Positions 6,191 to 13,621 of a stretch of 14,444 bases of DNA are shown here, piece after piece. The position numbers and the translations under genes are program-made. Numbering within the stretch: the first letter of the stretch is position 1; every line of letters begins with the position of its first letter. The notes under the pieces are model-generated. The model was not told where the DNA came from. It worked only from the letters and a program-made list of their open reading frames with translations, and made no database searches. Origin of the DNA: Oscillospiraceae bacterium. Its GTDB lineage: Bacteria; Bacillota; Clostridia; Oscillospirales; Acutalibacteraceae. The stretch is from positions 8,214 through 22,657 of the forward strand of contig DNGF01000075.1 in NCBI GenBank assembly GCA_003486665.1, in the 5' to 3' direction.

Positions 6191-7528
6191 ATGGGTAAGT
6201 ACACAAAGGAAGACATTCTCAGAATGGCAAGAGAACAGAACGTCAGATTCGTTCGGCTTCAATTTACGGACATTCTGGGCTGCATGAAAAACGTTGCTAT
6301 TACGGTAAACCAGCTGGAAAAGGCTCTTGACAACGAGTGCATGACCGACGGTTCTTCCATTGAGGGCTTTGTTCGTATCGAGGAATCCGATATGTATCTG
6401 TATCCTGATTATGATTCGTTTGTTGTTCTTCCGTGGAATCATCTTTCGGACGGAAAAACCGCACGTCTTATCTGTGACGTTTACTGCTCGGACAGAACAC
6501 CGTTTATCGGCGATCCGCGTAATGTTCTGAAACGTGCAATCAAGAAAGCCGATGACATGGGATATAAATTCAATGTCGGCCCTGAGCTTGAATTTTTCCT
6601 TTTTCATACCGATGAAGAGGGCAGACCGACAACCAAGACGCATGACAAGGCAGGATATTTTGACCTTGACAATGTTGACCTTGGCGGTGACTGCCGACGT
6701 GATATGTGCGTTGCGCTTGAGGATATGGGATTTGAGATTGAAGCTTCGCACCACGAATGTGCGGAGGGACAGCATGAGATCGATTTTAAATACGGCGATG
6801 TTCTTTCCGTTGCCGATAAGGTAATGACTTTCAAATATGTCGTTAAGAAGTATGCACAGCTTCACAATCTTTACGCAACCTTTATGCCGAAGCCGATTTA
6901 CGGTATTGCAGGTTCGGGAATGCACACAAATATGTCACTTTTTGACAAGGACGGCAACAATGTTTTCTGCGACCCGAACGGACAGTACGGACTTTCGGAA
7001 ACGGCTCTCCATTTTGTTGCAGGTATCATGAAGCATATCAAGGCGACAACGGCAATTAACAATCCGCTTGTAAATTCCTATAAACGTCTTGTTCCCGGAT
7101 ATGAAGCCCCTGTTTATATCGCGTGGTCGGCTTCCAACCGTTCGGCTCTTGTCCGCGTTCCTGCCGCCAGAGGCAAGGGAACAAGAGTTGAGCTGAGAAG
7201 CGCAGATCCGTCCTGCAACCCGTATCTTGAAATGGCGCTTTGTCTGCTCGCAGGTCTTGACGGAATCGAAAAGGGCTATATGCCGCCCGAATCGACAGTG
7301 AAGAATATTTTTGACATGAGTATAGAGGAACGCAAGGAAGCAAAAATCGAATCTCTTCCCGGCACTCTTGAGGAAGCAATTGACGAATTCGAGGCAAGCG
7401 ACTTCATCAGAGAAGCTCTCGGTGAACACGTTTACACAAAATTTATCGAGGCAAAACGCCGCGAGTGGGACAGCTACCGCACCAGCATTTCTCAGTGGGA
7501 AATCGACACATATCTTGCAAAGTATTAA
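6191..7528 (+). CDS. glnA: Glutamine synthetase type I (alpha-like)
   Basis: A 445-residue dodecameric enzyme making glutamine from glutamate, ammonia and ATP, the entry point of nitrogen assimilation. Signatures seen: [16 protein letters not shown] (53-68), metal-binding E132 and E134 in GPELEFFLF, the [13 protein letters not shown] segment (187-199), the ATP-binding [11 protein letters not shown] (234-249) and the glutamate-binding [13 protein letters not shown] (295-307). Its length, close to the 444 residues of B. subtilis GlnA, and the absence of a clear adenylylation-site tyrosine motif point to the feedback-inhibited alpha type. R62, implicated in B. subtilis feedback inhibition, is kept. 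GAGAGAGG lies 7 bases before the ATG. It is second in the yfbR operon and closed by a strong terminator. No GlnR or TnrA box or glutamine riboswitch was recognised. Confidence 0.97.
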   Translation: MGKYTKEDILRMAREQNVRFVRLQFTDILGCMKNVAITVNQLEKALDNECMTDGSSIEGFVRIEESDMYLYPDYDSFVVLPWNHLSDGKTARLICDVYCSDRTPFIGDPRNVLKRAIKKADDMGYKFNVGPELEFFLFHTDEEGRPTTKTHDKAGYFDLDNVDLGGDCRRDMCVALEDMGFEIEASHHECAEGQHEIDFKYGDVLSVADKVMTFKYVVKKYAQLHNLYATFMPKPIYGIAGSGMHTNMSLFDKDGNNVFCDPNGQYGLSETALHFVAGIMKHIKATTAINNPLVNSYKRLVPGYEAPVYIAWSASNRSALVRVPAARGKGTRVELRSADPSCNPYLEMALCLLAGLDGIEKGYMPPESTVKNIFDMSIEERKEAKIESLPGTLEEAIDEFEASDFIREALGEHVYTKFIEAKRREWDSYRTSISQWEIDTYLAKY

Positions 7529-7564
7529 GGCAAAACAGCTTATTATAATTAACTTGTAAAAAAG

Positions 7565-7616
7565 AAAGCTATAGTTCACAGTCGGCAGTTCAGCCGATGA
7601 ATGAGCTATAGCTTTT
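7565..7616. terminator. Bidirectional terminator between glnA and the AraC-family gene
   Basis: A nested hairpin. The outer 10-bp stem is AAAGCTATAG (7565-7574) with CTATAGCTTT (7606-7615), inside it TTCA/TGAA (7575-7578 and 7598-7601), and at the tip TCGGC (7582-7586), loop AGTTCA, GCCGA (7593-7597). The plus strand continues with TTTTCGTTTT and the minus strand with TTTCTTTTTTAC, so it can stop both glnA and the convergent regulator gene. It accounts for most of the 132-base gap. Confidence 0.88.
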
Positions 7617-7660
7617 CGTTTTGCTTTGATTATAGAATTTGCCCGATATTTATTAAGCGG

Positions 7661-8632
7661 TTATTTTACTTTGCGAACAGGGCGGATATATTTCCAGAAA
7701 CGCTTGCAGTCGTGATAGAAATAGAAGACTCTGCCCGGTGCGGTGTCAAGCTCATAGCCTGAAGCGGCATAGTCAAAGCTTTTCATCGCTTCCTCAATCT
7801 TCTGCTCAACGGCGGCATTTTCGGTTTCAAAGTCAAACGGACCGTGTTCAAAAACGATGTATTCGCCCTCCGGCACGTCCATAATCATCATCTGCGGCGG
7901 AATTTCACCGTCATAGTCGGCAGGCAGTCTTACGCCGTAAGCTTCGGCAAGAGGCATGCCCCAGCTGCAGATTCTTCCGGTCGGCTCGTTTATAAAAGCC
8001 ATAACCTGACCGCTGCCGCTGTCATTGCTGCCTGTGCCGACGTCATCGAGCTTGCCCTTGATGCTGTCGAGCAGACCGCAGATTGTTTCGCAATCCTGAC
8101 CCGGAATTTGGCTTTGTTTTTGCCAAAAATCCCAGTAGCCTATGCTTTCATAGTTTCTTATGTGCAAAAATTTGTGTGCGGGAATAGTTATAAAATACGT
8201 TTTTATTTCCTGCTTTGTGTCTTTCATGCCAAGACCTCCGTTATCCATAAGATAGCAGTCAAAGGGCTTTATGACCGTGCGAAGAACGACGGGTACGGGA
8301 TTTTTTCGATATTCGGCGGGTGCGATTCCGTAGGCTTCGCGAAAAGCTCTTGTGAACGCCTCATGGGAGGAAAAACCGTAGTCGAGAGCAATGTCGAGAA
8401 TTCCGCGGTTCGTGTCGCGCAGCTCTATAACCGCAAAGGCAAGCCGTCTGTAGCGCATATAATCGCGCAGCGACATCCCGGAGATTTCTCCGAACTTTCG
8501 CGAAACATAATATTCCGAATATCCGAGGACTTTTGCAAGCCGGCTGAGTGTTAAAGCCTCGTCGTCGTGATTCTTGATACAGCGGTCGATCTCATCGACG
8601 ATATCCTGAATATTTTTGTACCAGTCATACAT
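7661..8632 (-). CDS. AraC/XylS-family regulator with GyrI-like effector domain (Rob-like layout)
   Basis: A 323-residue transcription factor. The DNA-binding domain is at the N-terminus (about 20-110) with two helix-turn-helix units: LTLSRLAKVLGYSEYYVSRKF (28-48) and ILDIALDYGFSSHEAFTRAF (78-97), ending in the typical YGIAPAEYR. A linker leads to a GyrI-like effector-binding domain (about 144-314) that includes ITIPAHKFLHIRNYES, PEGEYIVFEHGPF and a late FWKYIRPV. E. coli Rob has the same order; such domains usually sense small amphipathic compounds, but the ligand here is unknown. An in-frame ATG at 8710 would add 26 residues with no homology, whereas AAAGGGTG lies 6 bases before 8632. It is divergent from the formyltetrahydrofolate cyclo-ligase gene. 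Its target genes cannot be read from the window beyond likely autoregulation. Confidence 0.88.
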   Translation of the reverse strand: MYDWYKNIQDIVDEIDRCIKNHDDEALTLSRLAKVLGYSEYYVSRKFGEISGMSLRDYMRYRRLAFAVIELRDTNRGILDIALDYGFSSHEAFTRAFREAYGIAPAEYRKNPVPVVLRTVIKPFDCYLMDNGGLGMKDTKQEIKTYFITIPAHKFLHIRNYESIGYWDFWQKQSQIPGQDCETICGLLDSIKGKLDDVGTGSNDSGSGQVMAFINEPTGRICSWGMPLAEAYGVRLPADYDGEIPPQMMIMDVPEGEYIVFEHGPFDFETENAAVEQKIEEAMKSFDYAASGYELDTAPGRVFYFYHDCKRFWKYIRPVRKVK

Positions 8633-8638
8633 TCCGTT

Positions 8639-8646
8639 CACCCTTT
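8639..8646 (-). promoter_or_regulatory. Ribosome binding site deciding the AraC-family start
   Basis: AAAGGGTG on the minus strand, 6 bases before the ATG at 8632, supports the shorter protein over the in-frame upstream ATG at 8710. Confidence 0.65.
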
Positions 8647-8686
8647 CAACTGACAAAGATATTATATCGAATTTTATAAAAGCGCG

Positions 8687-8711
8687 CTTGATTTGGTTTG
8701 CTGTAATCAAG
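8687..8711. promoter_or_regulatory. Inverted repeat, candidate operator of the AraC-family gene
   Basis: A perfect 7-bp inverted repeat, CTTGATT (8687-8693) and AATCAAG (8705-8711), with an 11-base spacer, so half-site centres are 18 bp apart. It overlaps the -10 and start region of the predicted promoter of the regulator gene, a fitting place for autorepression. A 10-bp perfect palindrome AAGCGCGCTT (8680-8689) overlaps its edge. Role is inferred. Confidence 0.4.
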
Positions 8712-8738
8712 TTTAATACTTTTTCATAGATTTGTAAA
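8710..8738 (-). promoter_or_regulatory. Putative promoter of the AraC-family gene
   Basis: Minus-strand TTTACA (8733-8738), 17 bases, then TAAACT (8710-8715), giving a leader of about 70 bases. The spacing is ideal but the -10 matches the consensus at only 4 of 6 positions. Confidence 0.45.
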
Positions 8739-8787
8739 TATATCTAAGACAATGCCGCGCACGTTGATTATGCGTTATTGACATTTA

Positions 8788-8796
8788 TGTTATAAT
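8788..8796 (+). promoter_or_regulatory. Extended -10 promoter of the 5-formyltetrahydrofolate cyclo-ligase gene
   Basis: TGTTATAAT is a perfect extended -10 (TGnTATAAT). Transcription from about 8803 would give a leader of only some 15 bases that starts at the ribosome binding site (AGAAAGGGGG, 8801-8810). The nearby TTGACA at 8779-8784 is only 7 bases away and cannot be its -35. Confidence 0.65.
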
Positions 8797-8817
8797 TTTT
8801 AGAAAGGGGGATTCGCA

Positions 8818-9396
8818 ATGAACAAGAATGAACTGCGTAAAAAATGCAGAGAGAAAATCAACGGCACATCTCCCGAAAAATTCAAGGAATGGGGAGAAAA
8901 AATTTTTTTCACGGTTTCCCGAACCGAGGAATGGAAAAAGGCAAAAACCGTTTTCGTCTTTGTTTCTCTTAAAACGGAGGCGGACACAATGCCGCTCCTC
9001 ATCGACGCACTGCAAGGCGGAAAGACCCTTTGTGTGCCGAAAATTACGGGGGACGGCACAATGGATGCCGTTATAATAAATAGCTTATCCGATCTTCAAA
9101 GCGGCAAATTCGGAATCCCCGAACCGACAGACGGATGTCCGAAAATTGAAAAAAGCGAAATTGACCTTGCAATCATTCCGTGCGTTGCCGCCGATGAATG
9201 CGGCAATAGATTAGGCAAGGGCGGAGGATTCTATGACAGGTTCTGCGAGAATACGGACTTCAAAAAATTTGTTGTTTGCCCCGAATCGTTCGTGATAAAA
9301 GGAGAAAAAATACCTGCGGAAAAGCACGATGTTTCCGCAGATAAGGTCATAACCGAAAAAAGAGTTATTTCAATTGATATATTTCCCGATATATGA
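8818..9396 (+). CDS. 5-formyltetrahydrofolate cyclo-ligase (methenyltetrahydrofolate synthetase)
   Basis: A 192-residue cytoplasmic enzyme that converts 5-formyltetrahydrofolate to 5,10-methenyltetrahydrofolate with ATP, returning a storage folate to the one-carbon pool. The N-terminal basic helix (MNKNELRKKCREK) is typical. Family motifs follow: FVSLKTEADT (48-57) with E54 in the folate site, VPKITGDGTM (73-82), GIPEP (99-103) and the signature IIPCVAADECGNRLGKGGGFYDRF (119-142). The late DKVITE segment (175-180) also fits. Length is normal. The ATG follows AAAGGGGG by 7 bases. The gene appears monocistronic by promoter, though no terminator follows and read-through into the CotH gene is possible. 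Symbols used elsewhere (ygfA, yqgN, fthC) vary, so none is assigned. Confidence 0.93.
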   Translation: MNKNELRKKCREKINGTSPEKFKEWGEKIFFTVSRTEEWKKAKTVFVFVSLKTEADTMPLLIDALQGGKTLCVPKITGDGTMDAVIINSLSDLQSGKFGIPEPTDGCPKIEKSEIDLAIIPCVAADECGNRLGKGGGFYDRFCENTDFKKFVVCPESFVIKGEKIPAEKHDVSADKVITEKRVISIDIFPDI

Positions 9397-9402
9397 TAAA
9401 AT
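9374..9402 (+). promoter_or_regulatory. Promoter of the CotH-dockerin gene, overlapping the end of the upstream gene
   Basis: TTGATA (9374-9379), exactly 17 bases, then TAAAAT (9397-9402). The -35 lies in the last codons of the cyclo-ligase gene and the -10 follows its stop codon directly. The predicted start near 9409 gives a 78-base leader with a small hairpin. Confidence 0.65.
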
Positions 9403-9412
9403 GAAAATAATC

Positions 9413-9443
9413 GGTACACCTTGATTGTATGGTGTTGCCTTAA
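9413..9443 (+). repeat. Leader hairpin with one palindromic-repeat arm (partial copy)
   Basis: ACACC (9416-9420) pairs with GGTGT (9431-9435) around a 10-base loop, and GG (9413-9414) can add to CC (9438-9439). The right flank TTGCCTTAA (9435-9443) is identical to the right arm of the element at 13969-13977. The left arm is not recognisable. It would lie at the 5' end of the CotH mRNA. Confidence 0.4.
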
Positions 9444-9486
9444 ATACATTGGAAAGGGATCACATTTTTATAAGGAGAATGCGCTT

Positions 9487-12400
9487 ATGAAAAGGATTGT
9501 TTCATTGCTTCTGATTACGGCTGTTTTTCTCGGCTGTTTGCCGATGACGGCTTTCGCGTTGAATGACGGCGATAAAACCGTATATTCCGCAAACGGTGAA
9601 AAGGTGTATTTTGATTCGGAATATGCCGAGGTCGGCGTGCCTATTAGCGTTAAGACGGCGGAAAACGGTACGGATTTTCTTTATAAATGGTATATTGACA
9701 AGAAACAGATAATCAATTCGGGTGACAGCTATACGCCGATAGAAGCCGATCTTGAATCAATGCTTACCGCCGAAATGTATACTGCGGACGGGGAGCTTTA
9801 CGGCTCGGTCAGTATGCTCATAAGCAGGCTGCCGGTCATGTATATAGAAACCGAAAACCGTCAGCCGATCGTTGAGAGGAAAAAGGTTTTAAAGGCGCAT
9901 ATGAAGCTTCAGGGCAATGCGGAATTCAATGCCGACTCCGTGCTTTATGACGGAGAGATGGAGATAAAGGGCAGAGGTAATTCAACGTGGCTCGCTTCAA
10001 AAAAGCCGTACAAAATTAAGCTCGAAACGAAGTCGAATCTGCTGGGAATGGGTAAAAACAAGCACTGGGTGCTTCTTTCAAATCCGTATGATACCTCGCT
10101 TTCACGCAATAAGCTCATCTATGACCTTGCCGAGGATATGGGACTTGACAGCATGAGTTCTCAGTGGATAGACGTTGTTCTCAACGGTGAGGTTGTCGGT
10201 AATTATCAGCTTTGCGAACACGTTCGAATCGGCAGTACCCGTGTTGATATCACCGATTGGGATGAGGTTGCCGATGATGCGGCGAAGGCGATATATAAGG
10301 CAAATCAGAAATCCATGACCAAGAACGAGCGCGATGAGCTTGCCGAGCTTATGGAAGCAAATATGGACTGGGTGACGGCAGGAAAAATAACATTCAAAGG
10401 TAAAACATATATCATTTCCGATTATTACGAATTGCCGAGTACGAACGGCGGATATTTGCTTGAGGGCTTTGATGCGGAAAAGCCGTATTTTGTTTCCGAC
10501 GGAGGTTATACGCTGAGCGTAAGCAAGCCTGAGGGTATCGGAAAAGGTATGCTTGAAGAAATACAAGGCTACTATTCCGCATTCGAGAGGGCGGCGCAGT
10601 CGGAGGATTTCTGCACCGAATATAACGGCAGAAAGGTCAGATATTCCGATCTTGCCGATGCCGAGTCCTTTGCAAAGGGATTTTTGCTTAACGAGATATT
10701 TCAAAATCAGGATTTCATGTACCGCAGTACATATATGTATAAGGACGTTGACGGCAAGCTTGTTTTGGGACCGGTATGGGATCTTGACATGAGCAGCGAT
10801 AATTCCACCAATGTTTTTGCCCATAACAAATGGGTATTTTTCCGCGGCGCGTATTTATTTAGGATGATGAGAGATCCCGCCTTTGTGAAAATCATTTATG
10901 ACGCATACAGAGAGTATCGTTATACGGCTATCGAGGATATGCTTAAACCGGGCGGAGATATTGACAAGGCAATCGAAAAGATCTATGAATCAGCAGAAAA
11001 AAACGATATGCTTTGGAGCAAAGAGCCGGGATTTGAAAAAGAAATTGAGAATTTCAGACTTTGGCTCAGCAGGCGTTTGGACTGGATAGACAGTCAGATG
11101 ACAAGCTTTGAAACGTTCTACGCTTCGGTGAACGGTTCTGCTCTCAATAATTCGGGAAGCACGGTGCTGAAGCTTGACGGCTCAGTTCTGAAAGTTAATA
11201 TGACCGATCCGAAGATCGCGAGCTGCGAGGTGTATGTAAACGGCGTTTTAAAGCAGAGCCTGACATATTCCGAAAATATTACGCTTGATCTCGGAGTACT
11301 GAACGGTGACGATGTAATCAGCGCCATGAGCTATGATTCCGACGGAAAATTCCTCGGAATGTCTTCGGTTACAAGCGGCAACGAGCCGATCGGTCTTAAG
11401 ATAACGAAAATGCCGACTCAAACAGCGTACTCGTCAGGTGATAAAATAAATCTTGACGGACTTGAGCTTAAGGCGGTTTATGCCGACGGTTCAGAAAAAA
11501 TCGTTACTCCCGAAGCGGCTGTTTCGTATGTAAGCGACTGCGTGGGCGCACAGGCTCCTGTTTATAACGAGATAACCGATAAAATCGGAGAGGCTTATAT
11601 ATCACTCAGGTATCGCGGACTGAAGACCGATTACAAAATCGACAAAGCTCCCAATGAGGATTCCAAAAGGGTAGAGAAGCTTATTGAAAATCTGCCGCAG
11701 AGCAATTTTGAAGATAATCTTGAAACGGTATTTGAAGCGAAGCAGGAGTATGACGCACTCAGTGAGGCGGCAAAAAAGAACGTTTCAAATTCGGCAAAGC
11801 TTGAAAAAACCTTTGAAAAGATCAATGAGCTTTCCGAGAAAAGCGATACTCCGATACTCGGCTGCTATATTGACGGGCTTGCCCGTATCGGTCAGAAGAA
11901 CAGCGTTGTTGTTATCGCAAAGGGCAGTCCGAATAAAATCAGGTTTATCTACGGGGGAAGCGTAACAACAATTCCCGTTGCGAACCGCGACTACTGCATC
12001 TCCGAAAAGCACATTGCGGGCTACAGCGTTATGACAATAATATATAACCTGCAAGGCGATTCCGTTGACGTCGGTGCATATTATAATCACGTCCTCAGCG
12101 GTGAATTTTATCATTTGGACGCTCAGAGAGCCGTTGAAAATCGCAGCAGAATGATTTGGGACTTTTCGTACAATAAATCTTTGGCATCAACGAAGGATTC
12201 GGCAAAGTTTATTTTCAGAGTCAATAAGCGTGTCGATATGATCACTGCATCGTGCGATGAATTTGAAATCACGGAAGTTCCGGAAAACGGCAAGGTAAAC
12301 CTTGAAATGAATTTTGCCTCAGCCGGCGAGAGAAATATTGATATCAGATATTACGCCGACAATGAATGGCACACATATAAATCCGTTTCGGTTTTTGTAA

Positions 12401-13302
12401 AAGACACAATAAATGACGAACAGCGGATCGCGCTTAAATATCCGTCGGCTACGGCTTATGATGAGGTTAATATTTTTGCGGCAACGGCTTCCGGTGTTAA
12501 AACGGTTCGGCTTGTTTCCGAAAATCAAACGGTAAATCTCAGCTCATCGGAAAAGAACGGCTTCACGATATGGCAGAGTAAGATCGCTATGGACGAGAGC
12601 AAGCTCTATAAGGTGTTTGCCGATTCAAAGGATACAGGCAGGACGGTGAAAATAGAAAAGCTTGATAAGCTTGTTATAGAGAACGGAACGCTTGTCGAAT
12701 GCCGCGTTAACAGCGGAAAAATAGATGTACCGTATTCTGTCAGCCGAATCGCAGACGGTGCGCTTGATGGATTTAACGGAACAATTTGCTGCTACAAAAA
12801 CTCGGCGGCACATAAATATGCCGAAAAGAACGGAATAAAGTATATCAATTACGGCTGCACTGTCGATATTCCGTCGGAGCTTAAAATGATGCCGGGCGAA
12901 AGCTTTACCGTAAAGCCTGCCGCGGATCCGCTGATTCCTCCCGATTTCGGCGTTACGGCAATTCCGAGTGATACTTCAATGCTTTCGGGTTCTTTAAACG
13001 GCTTTAAAGCGATTAAACCGGGTTATGCAAGAATTACGCTTAAAAGCAACGACGGCTTGATCAATTCCGAAATTAAGGTGTATGTCGGAGGCGGCTGCAC
13101 GAAGGGAGATATCAACGCTGACGGAAATATCAATTCATATGACGCGTTGCTTACACTTAAAAGCGCCGTCGAGCTTATTAGCCTGAACGAAGAGGAGAAA
13201 AACGCCGCCGACATCAACGGCGATAATGCGATCAATTCAATAGACGCGCTTATCATTCTTCAAATTTCAACGGAATCAAGATCAATCTGGGATTACGTAT
13301 AA
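9487..13302 (+). CDS. Secreted CotH-kinase protein with Ig-like modules and C-terminal type I dockerin
   Basis: A 1271-residue exported modular protein. Residues 1-24 are a signal peptide (MKRIVSLLL core, AFA before LND). An Ig-like region (about 28-115) precedes a CotH kinase domain (about 117-540). That domain has KGRGNSTW (161-168), KKPYKIKL (172-179), WVLLSNPYDTSLSRNKL (194-210), NYQLCEHVR (239-247), GGYLLEGFD (321-329) and the acidic motif GPVWDLDMSSDN (428-439). CotH proteins are atypical kinases; B. subtilis CotH phosphorylates spore-coat proteins. Next come a beta-rich segment, a group-3-type bacterial Ig domain (634-715), a helical spacer (726-783), an unrecognised beta region (790-975), a BspA-like repeat cap (1070-1122), another Ig-like domain (1123-1200) and a dockerin (1206-1260). 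The dockerin's two calcium loops are D1208/N1210/D1212/D1219 and D1242/N1244/D1246/D1253. The start at 9487 follows AAGGAG by 9 bases; an upstream in-frame ATG (9427) lacks a signal-peptide fit. Confidence 0.92.
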   Translation: MKRIVSLLLITAVFLGCLPMTAFALNDGDKTVYSANGEKVYFDSEYAEVGVPISVKTAENGTDFLYKWYIDKKQIINSGDSYTPIEADLESMLTAEMYTADGELYGSVSMLISRLPVMYIETENRQPIVERKKVLKAHMKLQGNAEFNADSVLYDGEMEIKGRGNSTWLASKKPYKIKLETKSNLLGMGKNKHWVLLSNPYDTSLSRNKLIYDLAEDMGLDSMSSQWIDVVLNGEVVGNYQLCEHVRIGSTRVDITDWDEVADDAAKAIYKANQKSMTKNERDELAELMEANMDWVTAGKITFKGKTYIISDYYELPSTNGGYLLEGFDAEKPYFVSDGGYTLSVSKPEGIGKGMLEEIQGYYSAFERAAQSEDFCTEYNGRKVRYSDLADAESFAKGFLLNEIFQNQDFMYRSTYMYKDVDGKLVLGPVWDLDMSSDNSTNVFAHNKWVFFRGAYLFRMMRDPAFVKIIYDAYREYRYTAIEDMLKPGGDIDKAIEKIYESAEKNDMLWSKEPGFEKEIENFRLWLSRRLDWIDSQMTSFETFYASVNGSALNNSGSTVLKLDGSVLKVNMTDPKIASCEVYVNGVLKQSLTYSENITLDLGVLNGDDVISAMSYDSDGKFLGMSSVTSGNEPIGLKITKMPTQTAYSSGDKINLDGLELKAVYADGSEKIVTPEAAVSYVSDCVGAQAPVYNEITDKIGEAYISLRYRGLKTDYKIDKAPNEDSKRVEKLIENLPQSNFEDNLETVFEAKQEYDALSEAAKKNVSNSAKLEKTFEKINELSEKSDTPILGCYIDGLARIGQKNSVVVIAKGSPNKIRFIYGGSVTTIPVANRDYCISEKHIAGYSVMTIIYNLQGDSVDVGAYYNHVLSGEFYHLDAQRAVENRSRMIWDFSYNKSLASTKDSAKFIFRVNKRVDMITASCDEFEITEVPENGKVNLEMNFASAGERNIDIRYYADNEWHTYKSVSVFVKDTINDEQRIALKYPSATAYDEVNIFAATASGVKTVRLVSENQTVNLSSSEKNGFTIWQSKIAMDESKLYKVFADSKDTGRTVKIEKLDKLVIENGTLVECRVNSGKIDVPYSVSRIADGALDGFNGTICCYKNSAAHKYAEKNGIKYINYGCTVDIPSELKMMPGESFTVKPAADPLIPPDFGVTAIPSDTSMLSGSLNGFKAIKPGYARITLKSNDGLINSEIKVYVGGGCTKGDINADGNINSYDALLTLKSAVELISLNEEEKNAADINGDNAINSIDALIILQISTESRSIWDYV

Positions 13303-13322
13303 CAGCAAACTTAATAAAAGCA

Positions 13323-13354
13323 AAAGCCTGCTCACCGCTAAGTGAACAGGCTTT
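13323..13354. terminator. Bidirectional terminator between the CotH-dockerin gene and khpA
   Basis: AAAGCCTG (13323-13330) pairs with CAGGCTTT (13347-13354), and after one mismatch TCAC (13332-13335) pairs with GTGA (13342-13345) around loop CGCTAA. The minus strand runs on as TTTTGCTTTTATTAAG and the plus strand as TTTGTTCTTTGCTTTTTAT. It ends both convergent transcripts in the 67-base gap and therefore closes the ffh-rpsP-khpA operon. Confidence 0.88.
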
Positions 13355-13369
13355 GTTCTTTGCTTTTTA

Positions 13370-13606
13370 TCAGTCGATCTCAACAGAGATTTTCTGATCG
13401 TTTCTGTTAGCCGCCGAACGCATGACCGTGCGGATAGCCTTGGCAATTCTGCCCTGCTTTCCGATAACACGACCCATATCGTCAGCCGCAACATGAAGAT
13501 GGTAAACGATAACGCCGTCCTCGTCAATATCGTCAACGGTGACGTTTACCGCGTCAGGATCGTTTACAAGACCCTTTGCGATCTGTACCAATAATTCGTT
13601 CATCAT
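13370..13606 (-). CDS. khpA: KH-domain RNA-binding protein KhpA (YlqC)
   Basis: A 78-residue protein that is essentially one KH domain, with the GxxG loop in GRVIGKQGRIAKAIRTVM (45-62) and the N-terminal MNELLVQIAKGLVNDPDAV typical of KhpA/YlqC. In other Firmicutes KhpA pairs with KhpB (Jag/EloR) to bind many RNAs and influence cell elongation; no khpB is in this window. It follows rpsP by 15 bases, the conserved position. Two adjacent ATG codons (13606 and 13603) are served by the same GAGG, so the start may be one residue shorter. The usual next genes (rimM, trmD, rplS) are absent and a terminator follows directly. Confidence 0.93.
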   Translation of the reverse strand: MMNELLVQIAKGLVNDPDAVNVTVDDIDEDGVIVYHLHVAADDMGRVIGKQGRIAKAIRTVMRSAANRNDQKISVEID

Positions 13607-13621
13607 TGTTACCTCGTTCGA

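Noticed and set aside
6170..7579. Two minus-strand open frames of 251 and 214 codons opposite glnA
   Set aside because: Both are antisense shadows of a well-supported glutamine synthetase gene, with no recognisable domains.
8779..8796. TTGACA followed by TATAAT as a classic promoter before the folate cyclo-ligase gene
   Set aside because: The two hexamers are only 7 bases apart, too close for one sigmaA promoter. The TGnTATAAT extended -10 explains the site better.
9421..9486. Longer N-terminus for the CotH-dockerin protein
   Set aside because: The upstream ATG (9427) would put 20 polar and mixed residues ahead of a standard signal peptide, and the ribosome binding site lies within that extension, just before 9487.
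10102..10824. Minus-strand open frame of 240 codons opposite the CotH domain
   Set aside because: It is antisense to the CotH kinase domain motifs; no start signal or family match was seen.
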